From NCBI GenBank assembly GCA_914767715.1, contig OU612066.1, forward strand, positions 30,540,283-30,604,282: a stretch of DNA of 64,000 nt, written 5' to 3'. The position numbers and the translations under genes were made by a program. Below, piece by piece: positions 48,537 through 58,502 of this stretch (position 1 is the stretch's first letter; the number at the start of each line of letters is the position of its first letter). The stretch is from Membranipora membranacea (Eukaryota; Bryozoa; Gymnolaemata; Cheilostomatida; Membraniporidae). Below the pieces are notes generated by a model that saw only the letters and a program-made list of their open reading frames with translations, was not told the origin of the DNA and searched no databases.

Positions 48537-51032
48537 CCTAATTGTGTATTGAGCGAATTTACGAGTTCAAAGCAGTCTTTTCAATTTACAGTATCTATTA
48601 TTCATTTTCTGCTTGCAGTCCTTAATATCATATGTCATCAGTCAAGTTTTTTTAATGCAGCTATGCTGTTCACTTAAACTTAAAAGAGAAAATATTTGAA
48701 GGAAAACAAAATAGGGTTGCCTTTTTTTCGGGGGGAGGTAACGGCTCCCGCTGCGGAGCTCCATCAAAACTGCTTAGGCACTCAAGCTAATACACAGAAA
48801 ATAAAAATAGAATAGAGAGTATACTTACGCCGACTTTGGTCCTTTGATCTTGAATGCTTCAGTATTTTTCCTTTTCTTTCCTTTTGGCCAACCACCGCCC
48901 CCTCTCTGCCGGAGAAATATTCAATTCAACATCAGATATCAAAATGGAAAGTTTACCTATGATAACTATGAGCAAAATAACACATGCATACAACAGAACC
49001 AATCTGCGCAGTATTTACAATCCCCTCAAGATTTATGACGCATATTCATGGAATATGGAAAATGAGATAAGTCTTTTAAGTCTAGATACTTGGTATGAAA
49101 AATTAAATTCAGTAAATGATAACAAAGTGAATAGCCACAGAGCGTGTATTATATCCTATATGTCATTATCCATTATCCTTTCACGATCAGAACACTCTAG
49201 GAAAAGTGTAAATTTAAGGATGAAACTGCATTTAGGGATTGGTGTCAGCATTCCCAGTAATAACTCAAAATGTTTACACATCAGCATACATCAAGAACAA
49301 ACTATATACATACATACCCGCCTCTTAGTTTTCTTTTTTATCGGCGTAGGAGGTAGACTTTCCGCAGCTGGTGGACTAGAAGTCACAGGGAGTACTTTTA
49401 CTGGGGATGTGATAGATTGAGAGACAGCAGGTAGGGATGTTAGGTTTGTCACGGGTATTGATACAGAGCTGGAATAAACTGACTGAGAATAGGTCGTCAC
49501 AGGAGCAGATTTTGTTGTTTCTGTTGCTATCACAGTACTGCCATCTGAAATAGAGCAGTGAAATATTCAAATCAAATTGTCTTCCCAAGTTATATCACAC
49601 CAAAAACTAACCTAAGAATGTATGCATATGGTCATACAGGGACTTACATTTTTCATGAATCCTGCTAAAGTGTGGACTATACTTTGAACTAAATCTCTGC
49701 TGCCTAAAATAACTTAGTTCCTTTAACAGTTGTAATGAGTAGTTAGTTGATTGATAAAGCCATGCGTGGCGTCGCAAACCAAAACATCAATGTAAGTATA
49801 GATGCAGCATAAAAAGTGTTCCATATCCCAAATACAGACTCTCACCATTGGCTGTAGAAGATAAAGACTTTGAGAGGTTGCTTGTAACAACATGTGTGGA
49901 CACTGGTGCAGAAGACGTATCAGATTCAACAATATTATCTGCTGGAGATTGAATTGCATATATGCTGAAATAAAGATAATATTTAAGCTAAATACTCATT
50001 GAATATGAAGACATTAGTTACCTCTCTAAATTCTGATAAGATTTGCATATATGGCTATAACAATTTGACTATTTACGTTATAATGGCAATAATCTTTTTA
50101 CTTCCGAGTAAGTTATGAGAGGTTACATCAGGGAGAAAGGATTACATGGATACAAACCTTCCATTAGCGTCCACAATGAAACTGGTAGCGGGAAGGTTAC
50201 TAAGTAGATTCAGAACTTGGTCATTTGACACAGAGCTCTCACAATTTGCTGTAGTTGATGACGAGGCAATGTTGAAGATAGCATTGAGATCACATTGGCC
50301 AAGCTCTGTGTGATCAGTGACGATGGGCATTGAGGTGCCCTCCACAAGGACATATTGTTGTGAGCTGGAGGGGTCGGCCACATTGTCTTTTTGCTGAGCG
50401 GATGAATAGATTGGGGCACCTTGGGACAAACCATCACCATGAGTGGGAGCTGAAACAGTTTGAGGTATTGTTACGGTGTCTTGCGGAGATTGCGCGACTC
50501 GGTTTTTGTGAGGACTGGCTATAACTGAGCTTGTACTTGTTGTGGTTGTGTACTGGGGACCCTTATTTTTTATTTTATCTCCATTGTCAGTATTATCCAG
50601 GTTAATCATGGGTGGAAGATGCTTTCCTATTGTGATTGTCATCTTTTTCTTCTTCTGTGAGTTGTGAGGTGGCAAGTTCTGAGCTGCATCATTGGATGAA
50701 TCCCTGTATCCTCTATCATCTGATGTGTCGTTAGAACAGTTACCATTAGTATTCGCAGGCACAGGATTGTCAGGAGTTTGATAATCACCATGTTCATGAA
50801 GATGATTATCATCAATCACAACAACAGCCTGGGCTTGTATGTCATCATTTTCAGTGCTTAATACAGAGTCAGGAAGGCATGCTGAAACCTCAATATCATC
50901 ATATTGAGATCTTGGATGTTTGGTTATAAATGTGTCTGCTAGAAAAGAGCTGTTTATCACAGTTGTGTTGCTTTGAATGGCATCAGTCTGGGCTCTTGCA
51001 GTGCTTGCAACACTTTCCATGTTCATTTCCAT
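45901..51032 (-). CDS. HMG20-like HMG-box protein with added matrin-type zinc finger, 8 exons, 689 aa
   Basis: Exons (minus): 51032-50158, 49964-49846, 49544-49318, 48905-48829, 48432-48312, 47595-47472, 46939-46533, 46020-45901. The total is 2070 nt with phases consistent. HMG20A/B are subunits of LSD1-CoREST-type chromatin complexes. Seen: a long Ser/Thr/Asn-rich N-terminus; basic lead-in WPKGKKRKN, like the WSKGRKRKK of HMG20A; HMG box about residues 428-495 (GPKSAYLLFAKKRRIEL, FAEITVIMGKEWTLL); KEYQQTEDYQ, as in the family; a C2H2 finger with C534, C537, H550, H556 (C-x2-C-x12-H-x5-H, U1/matrin spacing); a Pro run; and a coiled coil about 605-675 beginning near SQRELELQTLRSNLKHLKD. The zinc finger is not in vertebrate HMG20 proteins as I know them. 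Reading through the exon-7 donor (CAG|GTAAAT) gives an early stop. A SINE lies 11 nt inside intron 5. Confidence 0.85.
46170..46200. repeat. Short near-palindrome in intron 7 of the HMG20-like gene
   Basis: CATCAGGGAGGGATATCTCC followed by TTCCCTGAT folds back on itself around GATATC with one offset base. Confidence 0.6.
48060..48300 (-). mobile_element. tRNA-derived SINE (family A), copy 2
   Basis: Read on the minus strand it starts GGAGGTGGCGCAGTTGGTTA (box A) and has an anticodon-arm-like region with CTTTAGCATGCAAATGCTGA, box B GGTTCGAATCC, then a body shared with copy 1 at 4297-4518, ending GATTTTAATC. The tRNA-like head is intact but lacks tRNA 3' structure. It lies in sense orientation in the HMG20-like intron 5, its head about 11 nt from the donor. 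Confidence 0.88.
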
Positions 51033-51042
51033 CTTTGTGCCT

Positions 51043-51154
51043 CAGTATCTGAATCTATGTCGTTTCGTACTTGTGCACATTCGTACTTCCAGTTCGTACT
51101 AAAGTCAGTTCGTACTTCCTGTACAAATGCGCAGGCGCAGATACATTTATTCAC
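51043..51154. promoter_or_regulatory. Promoter of HMG20-like gene / candidate left end of MULE
   Basis: Four TTCGTACT words occur at about 51063, 51080, 51092 and 51108, the last in GTTCGTACTTCC. An NRF-1-like TGCGCAGGCGCAG lies at 51128-51140. The segment separates the minus-strand ATG at 51032 from a plus-strand ATG at 51155. The TTCGTACTT words recur in opposite orientation near 57535-57580, beyond the transposase gene. Confidence 0.5.
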
Positions 51155-51696
51155 ATGAGTGAGGGAGATACTTTTACATACTACACTAGTCATGACTCAT
51201 GTGTGGAAACCAGACACAAGCTCTTCCAACTGAAATTTGGTAAGACAGTCTTATTGTTATTGTACACATAAACATCCATGTTATATTCATACCAATTTAC
51301 TCCTTGTTCATACACCCAGTCTAGATGTTAAAGCAAGGAGTAAACAAATACCTAAGTCTCAGACTCATTCTCCCAAGAAGTAATTGTTCTCAATCCAGAG
51401 GAACTCAACTGGAGCAAGCCCTAGTTAGTAGCTATAATATGGCTACTAACTAGGGCTTGCTCAAGTTGAGTCCCTCTGGCTTGAGAACAATTTATTTTCC
51501 ATTGGCTGTCCCAGGTGACCTTGGGTGCATGTTTATGGTTGGGCCTGCTAGTCTAGTCCTTGTTCCTGGTGTAACCCCATATTCAAACCTTCACAATAAG
51601 AGCTCTATGTTTCAATTTTTCAGAGGTCGCATCTCAGGAGTGATCCCCTGGTTGCTGACAATTTATCAGGAGTTCTTAACCCAGAATTCGCAGTGA
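51155..51696 (+). CDS. Possible small two-exon gene, 88 aa (unrecognised)
   Basis: Exon 51155-51239 (ATGAGTGAGGGAGATAC.., donor TTTG|GTAAGA) can join 51515-51696 (acceptor CCCAG|GTGACC) in phase, giving 88 aa ending at TGA. The N-terminus reads MSEGDTFTYYTSHDSCVETR; the second exon is hydrophobic with FRGRISGVIPWLL. I recognise no family. It starts 123 bp from the HMG20-like ATG, so a bidirectional promoter is possible. It would fall within the proposed MULE borders, and a fold-back (51382-51492) sits in its intron. It may equally be chance. Confidence 0.25.
51382..51492. repeat. Fold-back element, about 50-bp arms
   Basis: AATTGTTCTCAA..CCAGAGGAACTCAACTGGAG on the left pairs with CTCAAGTTGAGTCCCTCTGG..TTGAGAACAATT on the right; the inner GCAAGCCCTAGTTAGTAG and CTACTAACTAGGGCTTGC pair perfectly around an 11-nt loop. 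Confidence 0.9.
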
Positions 51697-51759
51697 GCGA
51701 TTTATTGACAAGGAAGTCGACATATCCCGTATCTCAGTTGCATCAATGGTATGCTTAAG

Positions 51760-52205
51760 AAATGCTGTAAGTACTAAAATAGTGTGAAATGAAATGCCAT
51801 ATATTCAAATCCCATATCAAATCAACGATTTACCCTATATCACAACTGTTTTCAGGAGTTCTTGTGGATGACACTTGGCACAGATTACCAATGATAATTC
51901 ATATATATTGAAGAAACTCGGTATGAGGTTCTCATCATGGTTGTGCTGACTCTGAGCAGTATAAACAAGTTAAGTGTAAGTACTAAAATGCAGGAACAAT
52001 ATCCGAAGTAAAATACTAAAACCAACTTGGGACGGAACTATTTATAAAAAATATAAAAATAAACCATGAATTGTGATAAAATTTTGCTAAGATTCTGTAG
52101 ACAAGTACTAAAATGAGGTTAAGATACATGCACAGTTATTAAAAACATTCACTTTTTCAACTAATATTGATGTACACCTTTCTGTCTCCGTTACTAAAAT
52201 GATAA
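51760..52205. repeat. Dispersed AAGTACTAAAAT motif, 3-4 copies
   Basis: AAGTACTAAAAT occurs near 51769, 51980 and 52106, with a partial TTACTAAAATGAT near 52191. All lie just beyond the stop codon of the transposase gene. The core resembles the AGTACGAA words of the candidate element ends. Confidence 0.6.
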
Positions 52206-52229
52206 ATATAATAAAAAATATTGCTTCCA

Positions 52230-55200
52230 TCACCGTTTAACAAGCTTAGATGTTTTGACCAACAGCTGGTTACCACTTATATGGCCATCCTTGTAGGCAT
52301 TCCATATTAGTACAAGCTGGTCATTATTCGCGGCAGTCCTTTTGGTCACTACCTTGGCCAGCTTTCCTTCACACATTAAACGCATATCCATGTCCAGATC
52401 ACAGGCTTCCTCAAAGAGTGATGCCAGAAGCATGTAAAATGGCAGAGGGCCTATTCTCTTACCGTACCTGTCAAAGTAATAAATGTAGGATAAAAGAGGA
52501 TTATAAACTATTCATGAAGTTAAAGGTTACGATGGATCAAAAATGATTATGAATGAAAAAATTCTTGCTAGCAGGAATAGACAAGGAACAAGGCAATGCA
52601 TATTACCTGTGTTTAATCCCGTTGTGCCACCCCTCCACATCATTGTTAGTACGTATCAGGTGTCTATACTGGGACCAGTCTTGTGGCTCCCAGTTTCCCA
52701 ACCAAGTGTCGTTGACATATTCCAGAAGCTCAGCCATGACTCGATCGGTCGTCATGGTCCTGATGAAATTTAAGCCTCCTGTAAAACGAGTATTGCTCCA
52801 TTACACGTTAATTGATGAATATGGAGTGTGGCCTTAGTAGAATAATATTAGTTATTACTGTTATATTATTGCTTTGTTTCAGAGCCTACCTGCGATATGA
52901 CTCGCTGGAAGGAACTGCAGTGTCAACACCTTGTCAAGCAAGTCCTTTGCTGGTCCGAGAGATTTGAATGCCTTGAATAGTCCGAGTTCCTTCATATGTC
53001 GTACCACTGCCTGGCTCCAGTGAAACGAGCAGCCTCTCATCTTCACACCAGGTAGCAACTCCCTCGCTGCCTTCCAAAATGCTGCAAAATCAAATGTATG
53101 ACCTGTTATCTGTTGTTCTTGTCTCCATCTTTGATACAAACTGTGGCAAAATGGATCTCTTGGTATTTTTACACTCCAAATTTGACCCAGAAAGATATTG
53201 CTGTTTTCAGAGTTCATGATTTGAGTGATATATGTATAATTTCGATTACCTGCTTCAAAGTCTGTCACAATGGACTGAACTGTTGGCTCCTCTGGTAGTT
53301 TCTCGATTACTTCCTGCAATACCTAAAATTTGAAATCCATACTTTACTAATCCAGTGTATTTTATTTCAAATTTTTGTAGGCAATTCAGGCATAATTACA
53401 GATGAAACATAGTCTCAAATTTAAGATATAGTTAAAATTTTGCTTACCTTTTTGTAATCCAGATATCTTCTCCTAGACATGAGGATGAATAATAAAGGCC
53501 GCTGGACTAGTGCGTCGTCTTTCCTGATGAATGCATGGATTGTGTATAGTTGGAGAAATGGCTTGTTCACTATCTCAAACGTTCCATCGGCATACCACAA
53601 CTTTGCCTTTGCCAACAGCTGCATCTGCTTCGCTGTCGCGAATACCAGATGTCTACCAACACTGTCTACACTGATATCCGAGATGAGGAAATCCAAAGGT
53701 ACGTGTTCATCCAGGAGCTTTGAAACAAAAGAAGTTAAACAGCATGTGAAATATATATGAAAAGGTGGGGTTTATTGACTTTGAAATTTCAGTAATTAAA
53801 AATATGACATGCGTTCTTGAAACTTTTAACTTACTGTGAAGCTGGTTGAATCAGGATCAGGTGGCCTCTGGGACTGGCGATGTCTGTTAACAGCCCTTGC
53901 AACGTTTTCCTTTCTTGGTAAGATGTAGTTTGCTGGTTCCTGCCGCATGATCTTATTCACGACAGTTTTTGCTCCCACCTGAACGTCTTCTATCCCTTTT
54001 TCCTTGGCCTAGAATATTCAAAAACAATCATTTGAAGTTGTGCACAGTTATAAATCACTCTACAGAGAGAGGACAAGTCTTGTCAGTTTAGTTATAAGGA
54101 GAAAATTGTAATTGTAATTTATATTGTAATGATCTAGAGTTTTACCTGTTTCGTGATGTTGGTTTTAGCAAGAAGCCCTGGCTGTCCGTCATGAATATGT
54201 CTTCCGAGCATTTTGTATCTCTCACCATTGAAAGATAGCCTAGCATGACAGTAACATCCCTTCCTTCTGACTGTGCATGTCCATATGCTTTCTTTATGAG
54301 TCTTAACTTTGAATCCAAAAGAGAATCCAAGATCCGAAACAACTAAGTCCTTCCTCCGCTTGCTTCCATTCTTTACCAAAGAAAATTGTTCCGGCTCCAT
54401 ATTAGTTGGAACAAAATCCACGGTTGGCTCCTCGAAACTCCTTTAATCAAAAAAACATCAAATCATTGGATATCAATTAATGCTGTCTCTTCAAAATTAG
54501 TTTTGTTTTCTGATTATGTAGCGACTACTTACTTCTCTGATATAATATTTGGCTCCTCTATCTCGTCGTCCTCTGTGAATCGAGCAGCATTTTCAGTGGA
54601 TGTAGATGCGCTACAAACAACCAACCAATAACATTTTTTACAATTAGGACGATGTAATCCAGTGATAAAATACCGCATATGACATATTTTGTCACATAAT
54701 ATACAAGCTATGTCAATGGTTGTTGTCAACATTACATATTGTTCACTTACCTGACAATGCTATAGGAGTGTTCATCATATTCACTAAAAAGGTTAGCTGC
54801 AATTTCAGCCATGATCTCATCCAGCTCTTTGCTGCAAACAAAAAATTAAAACTTTAATTATTGATAGTATTTTGCTCAAAGCTCAATGCCTAGAGCTGTA
54901 TGTCGATTATTACATGAAACAAGTTATGCATGACTGTAAGCTAATACATACCTTGCATCTGCCTCCTGGTTGCCATCATTTGACTGGTCTTTTACGCACT
55001 CCTCCATCATTTCTCTGAAATGGTGAAATATTGACAGTGAATTTAATTTCTATCCCAATTTTCAGACAACGTATTTTAGTTAAGTTGTTCAAAGCTGTAT
55101 GTCCATTATTTAATTAAACAAGTTATGCATGATTGTAAGCTAATACATACCTTGCTTCTGCCTCCTGGTTGCCATCATTTGACTGGTCTTTTACGCACTC

Positions 55201-56195
55201 TTCCATCATTTCTCTGAAATGGTGAAATATTGACAGTGAATTTAATTTCTATCCCAATTTTCAGACAACATATTTTAGTTAAGTTGTTCAAAGCTGTATG
55301 TCCATTATTACATGAAACAAGTTATGCATGATTGTAAACTAATACATACCTTGCTTCTGCCTCCTGGTTGTCATCATTTGACTGGTCTTTCACGCACTCT
55401 TCCATCATTTCTCTGAAATGGTGAATATTGACCATGAATTTAATTTCTATCCCAATTTTCAGACAACATATTTTAGTTAAGTTTTTCAAAGCTGTATGTT
55501 CATTATTTAATGAAACAAGTTATGCATGATTGTAAGCTTATACATACCTTGCTTCTGCCTGCTGGCTGCCATCATTTGACTGGTCTTTTACGCACTCTTC
55601 CATCATTTCTCTGAAATGGTGAAATATTGACAGTGAATTTAATTTCTATCCCAATTTTCAGACAACATATTTTAGTTAAGTTGTTCAAAGCTGTATGTCC
55701 ATTATTACATGAAACAAGTTATGCATGATTGTAAGCTAATACATACCTTGCTTCTGCCTCCTGGTTGCCATCATTTGACTGGTCTTTTACGCACTCTTCC
55801 ATCATTTCTCTGAAATGGTGAAATATTGACAGTGAATTAAAACTAGAAATGATGACATACTGGATTTGCTCTGATCTGTTCACAAAATATGAACTCAATT
55901 GCCAATGTGAAATGAATGCTTTATCATTGTAGATATTGTTTATGAGGAAGTGACTTTCAACAGAGAAAACCTACCTTTGTTTGCAGGGTTCACATTTGTA
56001 TGATATCGGTAAGTCTGATCGTACTGAGTTTATGTATGTTTTTCGAGTAATAGTTTCACCAATATGCCGCCTGTGTGTCCACAGGTGGCATTTATCACAC
56101 GCGACGGCCTCTTCTCTGGCACTGACGGATTGTCCGCAAATGATGCAAGGATGATCAATAGCTCGCTGTCTAGCGGCTGCTCGTCTCGGTCTCAT
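52230..56195 (-). CDS. MULE-type transposase with PHD-like and FLYWCH fingers, 15 exons, 702 aa
   Basis: Exons (minus): 56195-55975, 55809-55747, 55610-55548, 55412-55350, 55213-55151, 55014-54952, 54831-54751, 54610-54533, 54440-54146, 54008-53835, 53717-53448, 53322-53250, 53081-52890, 52778-52607, 52467-52230. The total is 2109 nt; every GT-AG junction keeps phase. Seen: a PHD-like finger, C17/C20, C33/C36, H41/H44, C68/C71 (His replaces the usual fifth Cys); five 21-residue repeats (about 74-178) from a duplicated exon; a FLYWCH-type finger about 245-320 (ESIWTCTVRRKGCYCHARL, GRHIHD); and a MULE transposase core with YADGTF (D432), TDFEA (D499), GCSFHWSQ (C520, H523) and RTNNDVEGWHN (E615). 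The DDE acids are all present. The family cuts and pastes DNA; some members are domesticated as host genes. No stop or frameshift was found, so it is either recently active or under selection. Confidence 0.9.
54890..55838 (-). repeat. Tandem array of five about 199-bp exon-plus-intron units
   Basis: Exon starts at 55809, 55610, 55412, 55213 and 55014 are 198-199 bp apart. Each unit holds a 63-nt exon with phase 2 at both ends, encoding variants of EMMEECVKDQSNDGNQEAEA, plus a near-identical intron. Because the exon is symmetric, any copy number keeps the frame. Intron copies differ at only a few bases, implying recent amplification. Confidence 0.95.
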
Positions 56196-58502
56196 GATGA
56201 TGAATGACTAGCTGAAATCACTGAAAGTGCTCAAACTCTTTTGGATAACCAGTTTTGAAAGCCCGGCTCAAACAAAGTCCTAATTACACTTATTGCTGGG
56301 AAAAATTAGAGGATTAGGGTATCCAGGCTGAAATGATTCCTTGCATCCTTAGTACAACTCTGCAGTGACATTCCTATGAAAGTGGGTTGTTGCATAACTA
56401 ATTTTCCCTATGTAGTATCTACATGTGTTGCAGCTGAAATGATATTGCATTTTGTTCTAAATATTGTAAATATTGTATTTTAAATAAATTATGTACAAAC
56501 GAATATATTTATCTTATGTTTTGTTACTTCTTTGTCCTCTCCTGTAAAATGAGCAAACAACTCCATAAGCATGAAGTGTCACTTTGTGTTACCTCATTTC
56601 CTATGTTCAATTAACATGTGGTGTATTTTAGATACAGGCAGGTATCTAACATGGTGATATTATGTCTACGACGCTACTGTTGCTTTTCCCAGAATTGAAT
56701 GGGAATCAGTTTACCTTGGGAGGATCAAGAGAGACGTCAAAATGGTTTATGAAAGTGCCATAGCTGTCATTTTCTTGGAGATTTACTTTACTGTCTCTCA
56801 TTGATTTTATGTTTTTTGATGTTTTGTAATACTACTTCTTGTTGTTAATCACTGTGTTTCAAAATGCATGTATGTCAGGTTGCTACCAAACTATCAGATA
56901 TTGGGTCCAGCTACGTGCCAAATGTTTTAGAGCCAATGCGATTCATTATATTAACAGTGTTTTTCAGAAGTAATTTTATACCATATTATGTTTATAACAA
57001 ATATTTTACCAGAGCACCCTACATAAACACTTTTATTTCTCAGAGAATGAGATAAATACTAAATCATACATACATACATACATGCATGCATACATACAGA
57101 AATGATATGTGACATGAGACCTTGATAGCTTATTTTATTGTTGAAAAATTTAAGTTTATTGGACAATCAGTGAATATGCATGTATATTATGCTACAGTGA
57201 GATAACAAGACTATCCGAAATATGAAAAACTAAGAAAGTGTTGTTTGTAACTGAGTCAACATGACTTGTAAATTATGACTAAGCAGTAAATAATCAAGCT
57301 AAAAAAGATGGAGCGAGGCAACAAAAACAGTGATTAAATTTGATGCGTTTATACTATACAAAATCCGATGTTAGATTTGGAATCCTCAGCAAATTCTGAG
57401 TGGCATTGATGAGTATATATGTAAAAAAATAGCAAAATAATTTTTGGCCCTTGTAATATTGGCCCAAGGAAAGTCTCTATGAGAATTAATAAGGAGTTGT
57501 ACCATCATGAAATATTTAAAAATGAAAAAAAAATTGGGAAGTACGAAACGTCCGTACGAATCGTCCTAAGTACGAATGATCTATGTACCCAGTATCTTTG
57601 GTCACCAAGAAAACCAAAGAGAGGGTAGAAACCTGACTGCCCATAAAATTGCTACAATAGGAACTCAGGTTTTTATAACTTTTCCACCTTCAGCGCCAAA
57701 GTATACAGGAAACACATTGACAACTACAAAATATTGAGGAACACATCAACTGAGGGCTTCACTGATATTGAAGATTACATTGCACCCTTTTGGACCAGGG
57801 TTTTAACTTTCTTCATTCTCATTCGTCATTGCCATCCATCTGATCACTTGCTCTTTGCATTAAGGTAAATATACCATTGATCAATTAGCTAAATACTAAG
57901 TATATTGCTTGGATGACCCAACATAAGCAAGTCACAATTTGCCAGCCCATAAGGAAGATTGAGACACAACATCAAAACAATGAGAGGGAGTTCATTGATC
58001 AAAATAACTCTCCCTACTACTCTGTAAAAATAAGGTGTTAACATTGCATATTTGTAAAACATAGGCTATTGCTATTAGAGGAGTAATAGAAGATCTTGCA
58101 TAGATATTTTTTATGTGCATGAGGCTTCTTACTGCTTGTACTTGTAACTTGTTAGTTGATTGAAAACCATTCCCCCTGTCTACTATAAAATGATAACACA
58201 TTGTAATTGTTACCTGTGCAAATCAACAATGTATAGGCATCTTTAGTAACAAAGATGTATACTTTGTGAACATCCATGATAATTATCATTGTGCATGGAT
58301 GTTGGCAATGTATATTTTCTTGTAATTGTAGCCTGTCTAGATATGAATATGTTATAGATCCACCCCACCCTAAAAAATGACTGGATAAAAGATAAAAAAT
58401 AATTCATGCTTCTAGCTAGCTTGAGTAAATGTATTTTTACAGTCCCATTACTATGTTTATACATTTTCAAGATCCATTATATTTTGTTTTAATTACAGGA
58501 CG
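56196..58502. other. Region between the MULE gene start and PXMP4
   Basis: The part up to about 57589 is the probable 5' flank of the MULE element. At 57535-57580 are AGTACGAA words in inverted orientation to those at 51060-51120. At 57063-57100 there is a CATA/CATG microsatellite. Beyond 57600 is AT-rich sequence that should hold the PXMP4 promoter and a non-coding first exon. No coding exon recognised. Confidence 0.45.

Noticed and set aside
48854-49420. 188-codon plus-strand open frame
   Set aside because: It lies antisense across two exons and an intron of the HMG20-like gene.
54890-55838. CRISPR-like regular repeat array
   Set aside because: The units are 199-bp exon-plus-intron duplications in a eukaryotic gene, with no short repeat/unique spacer structure.
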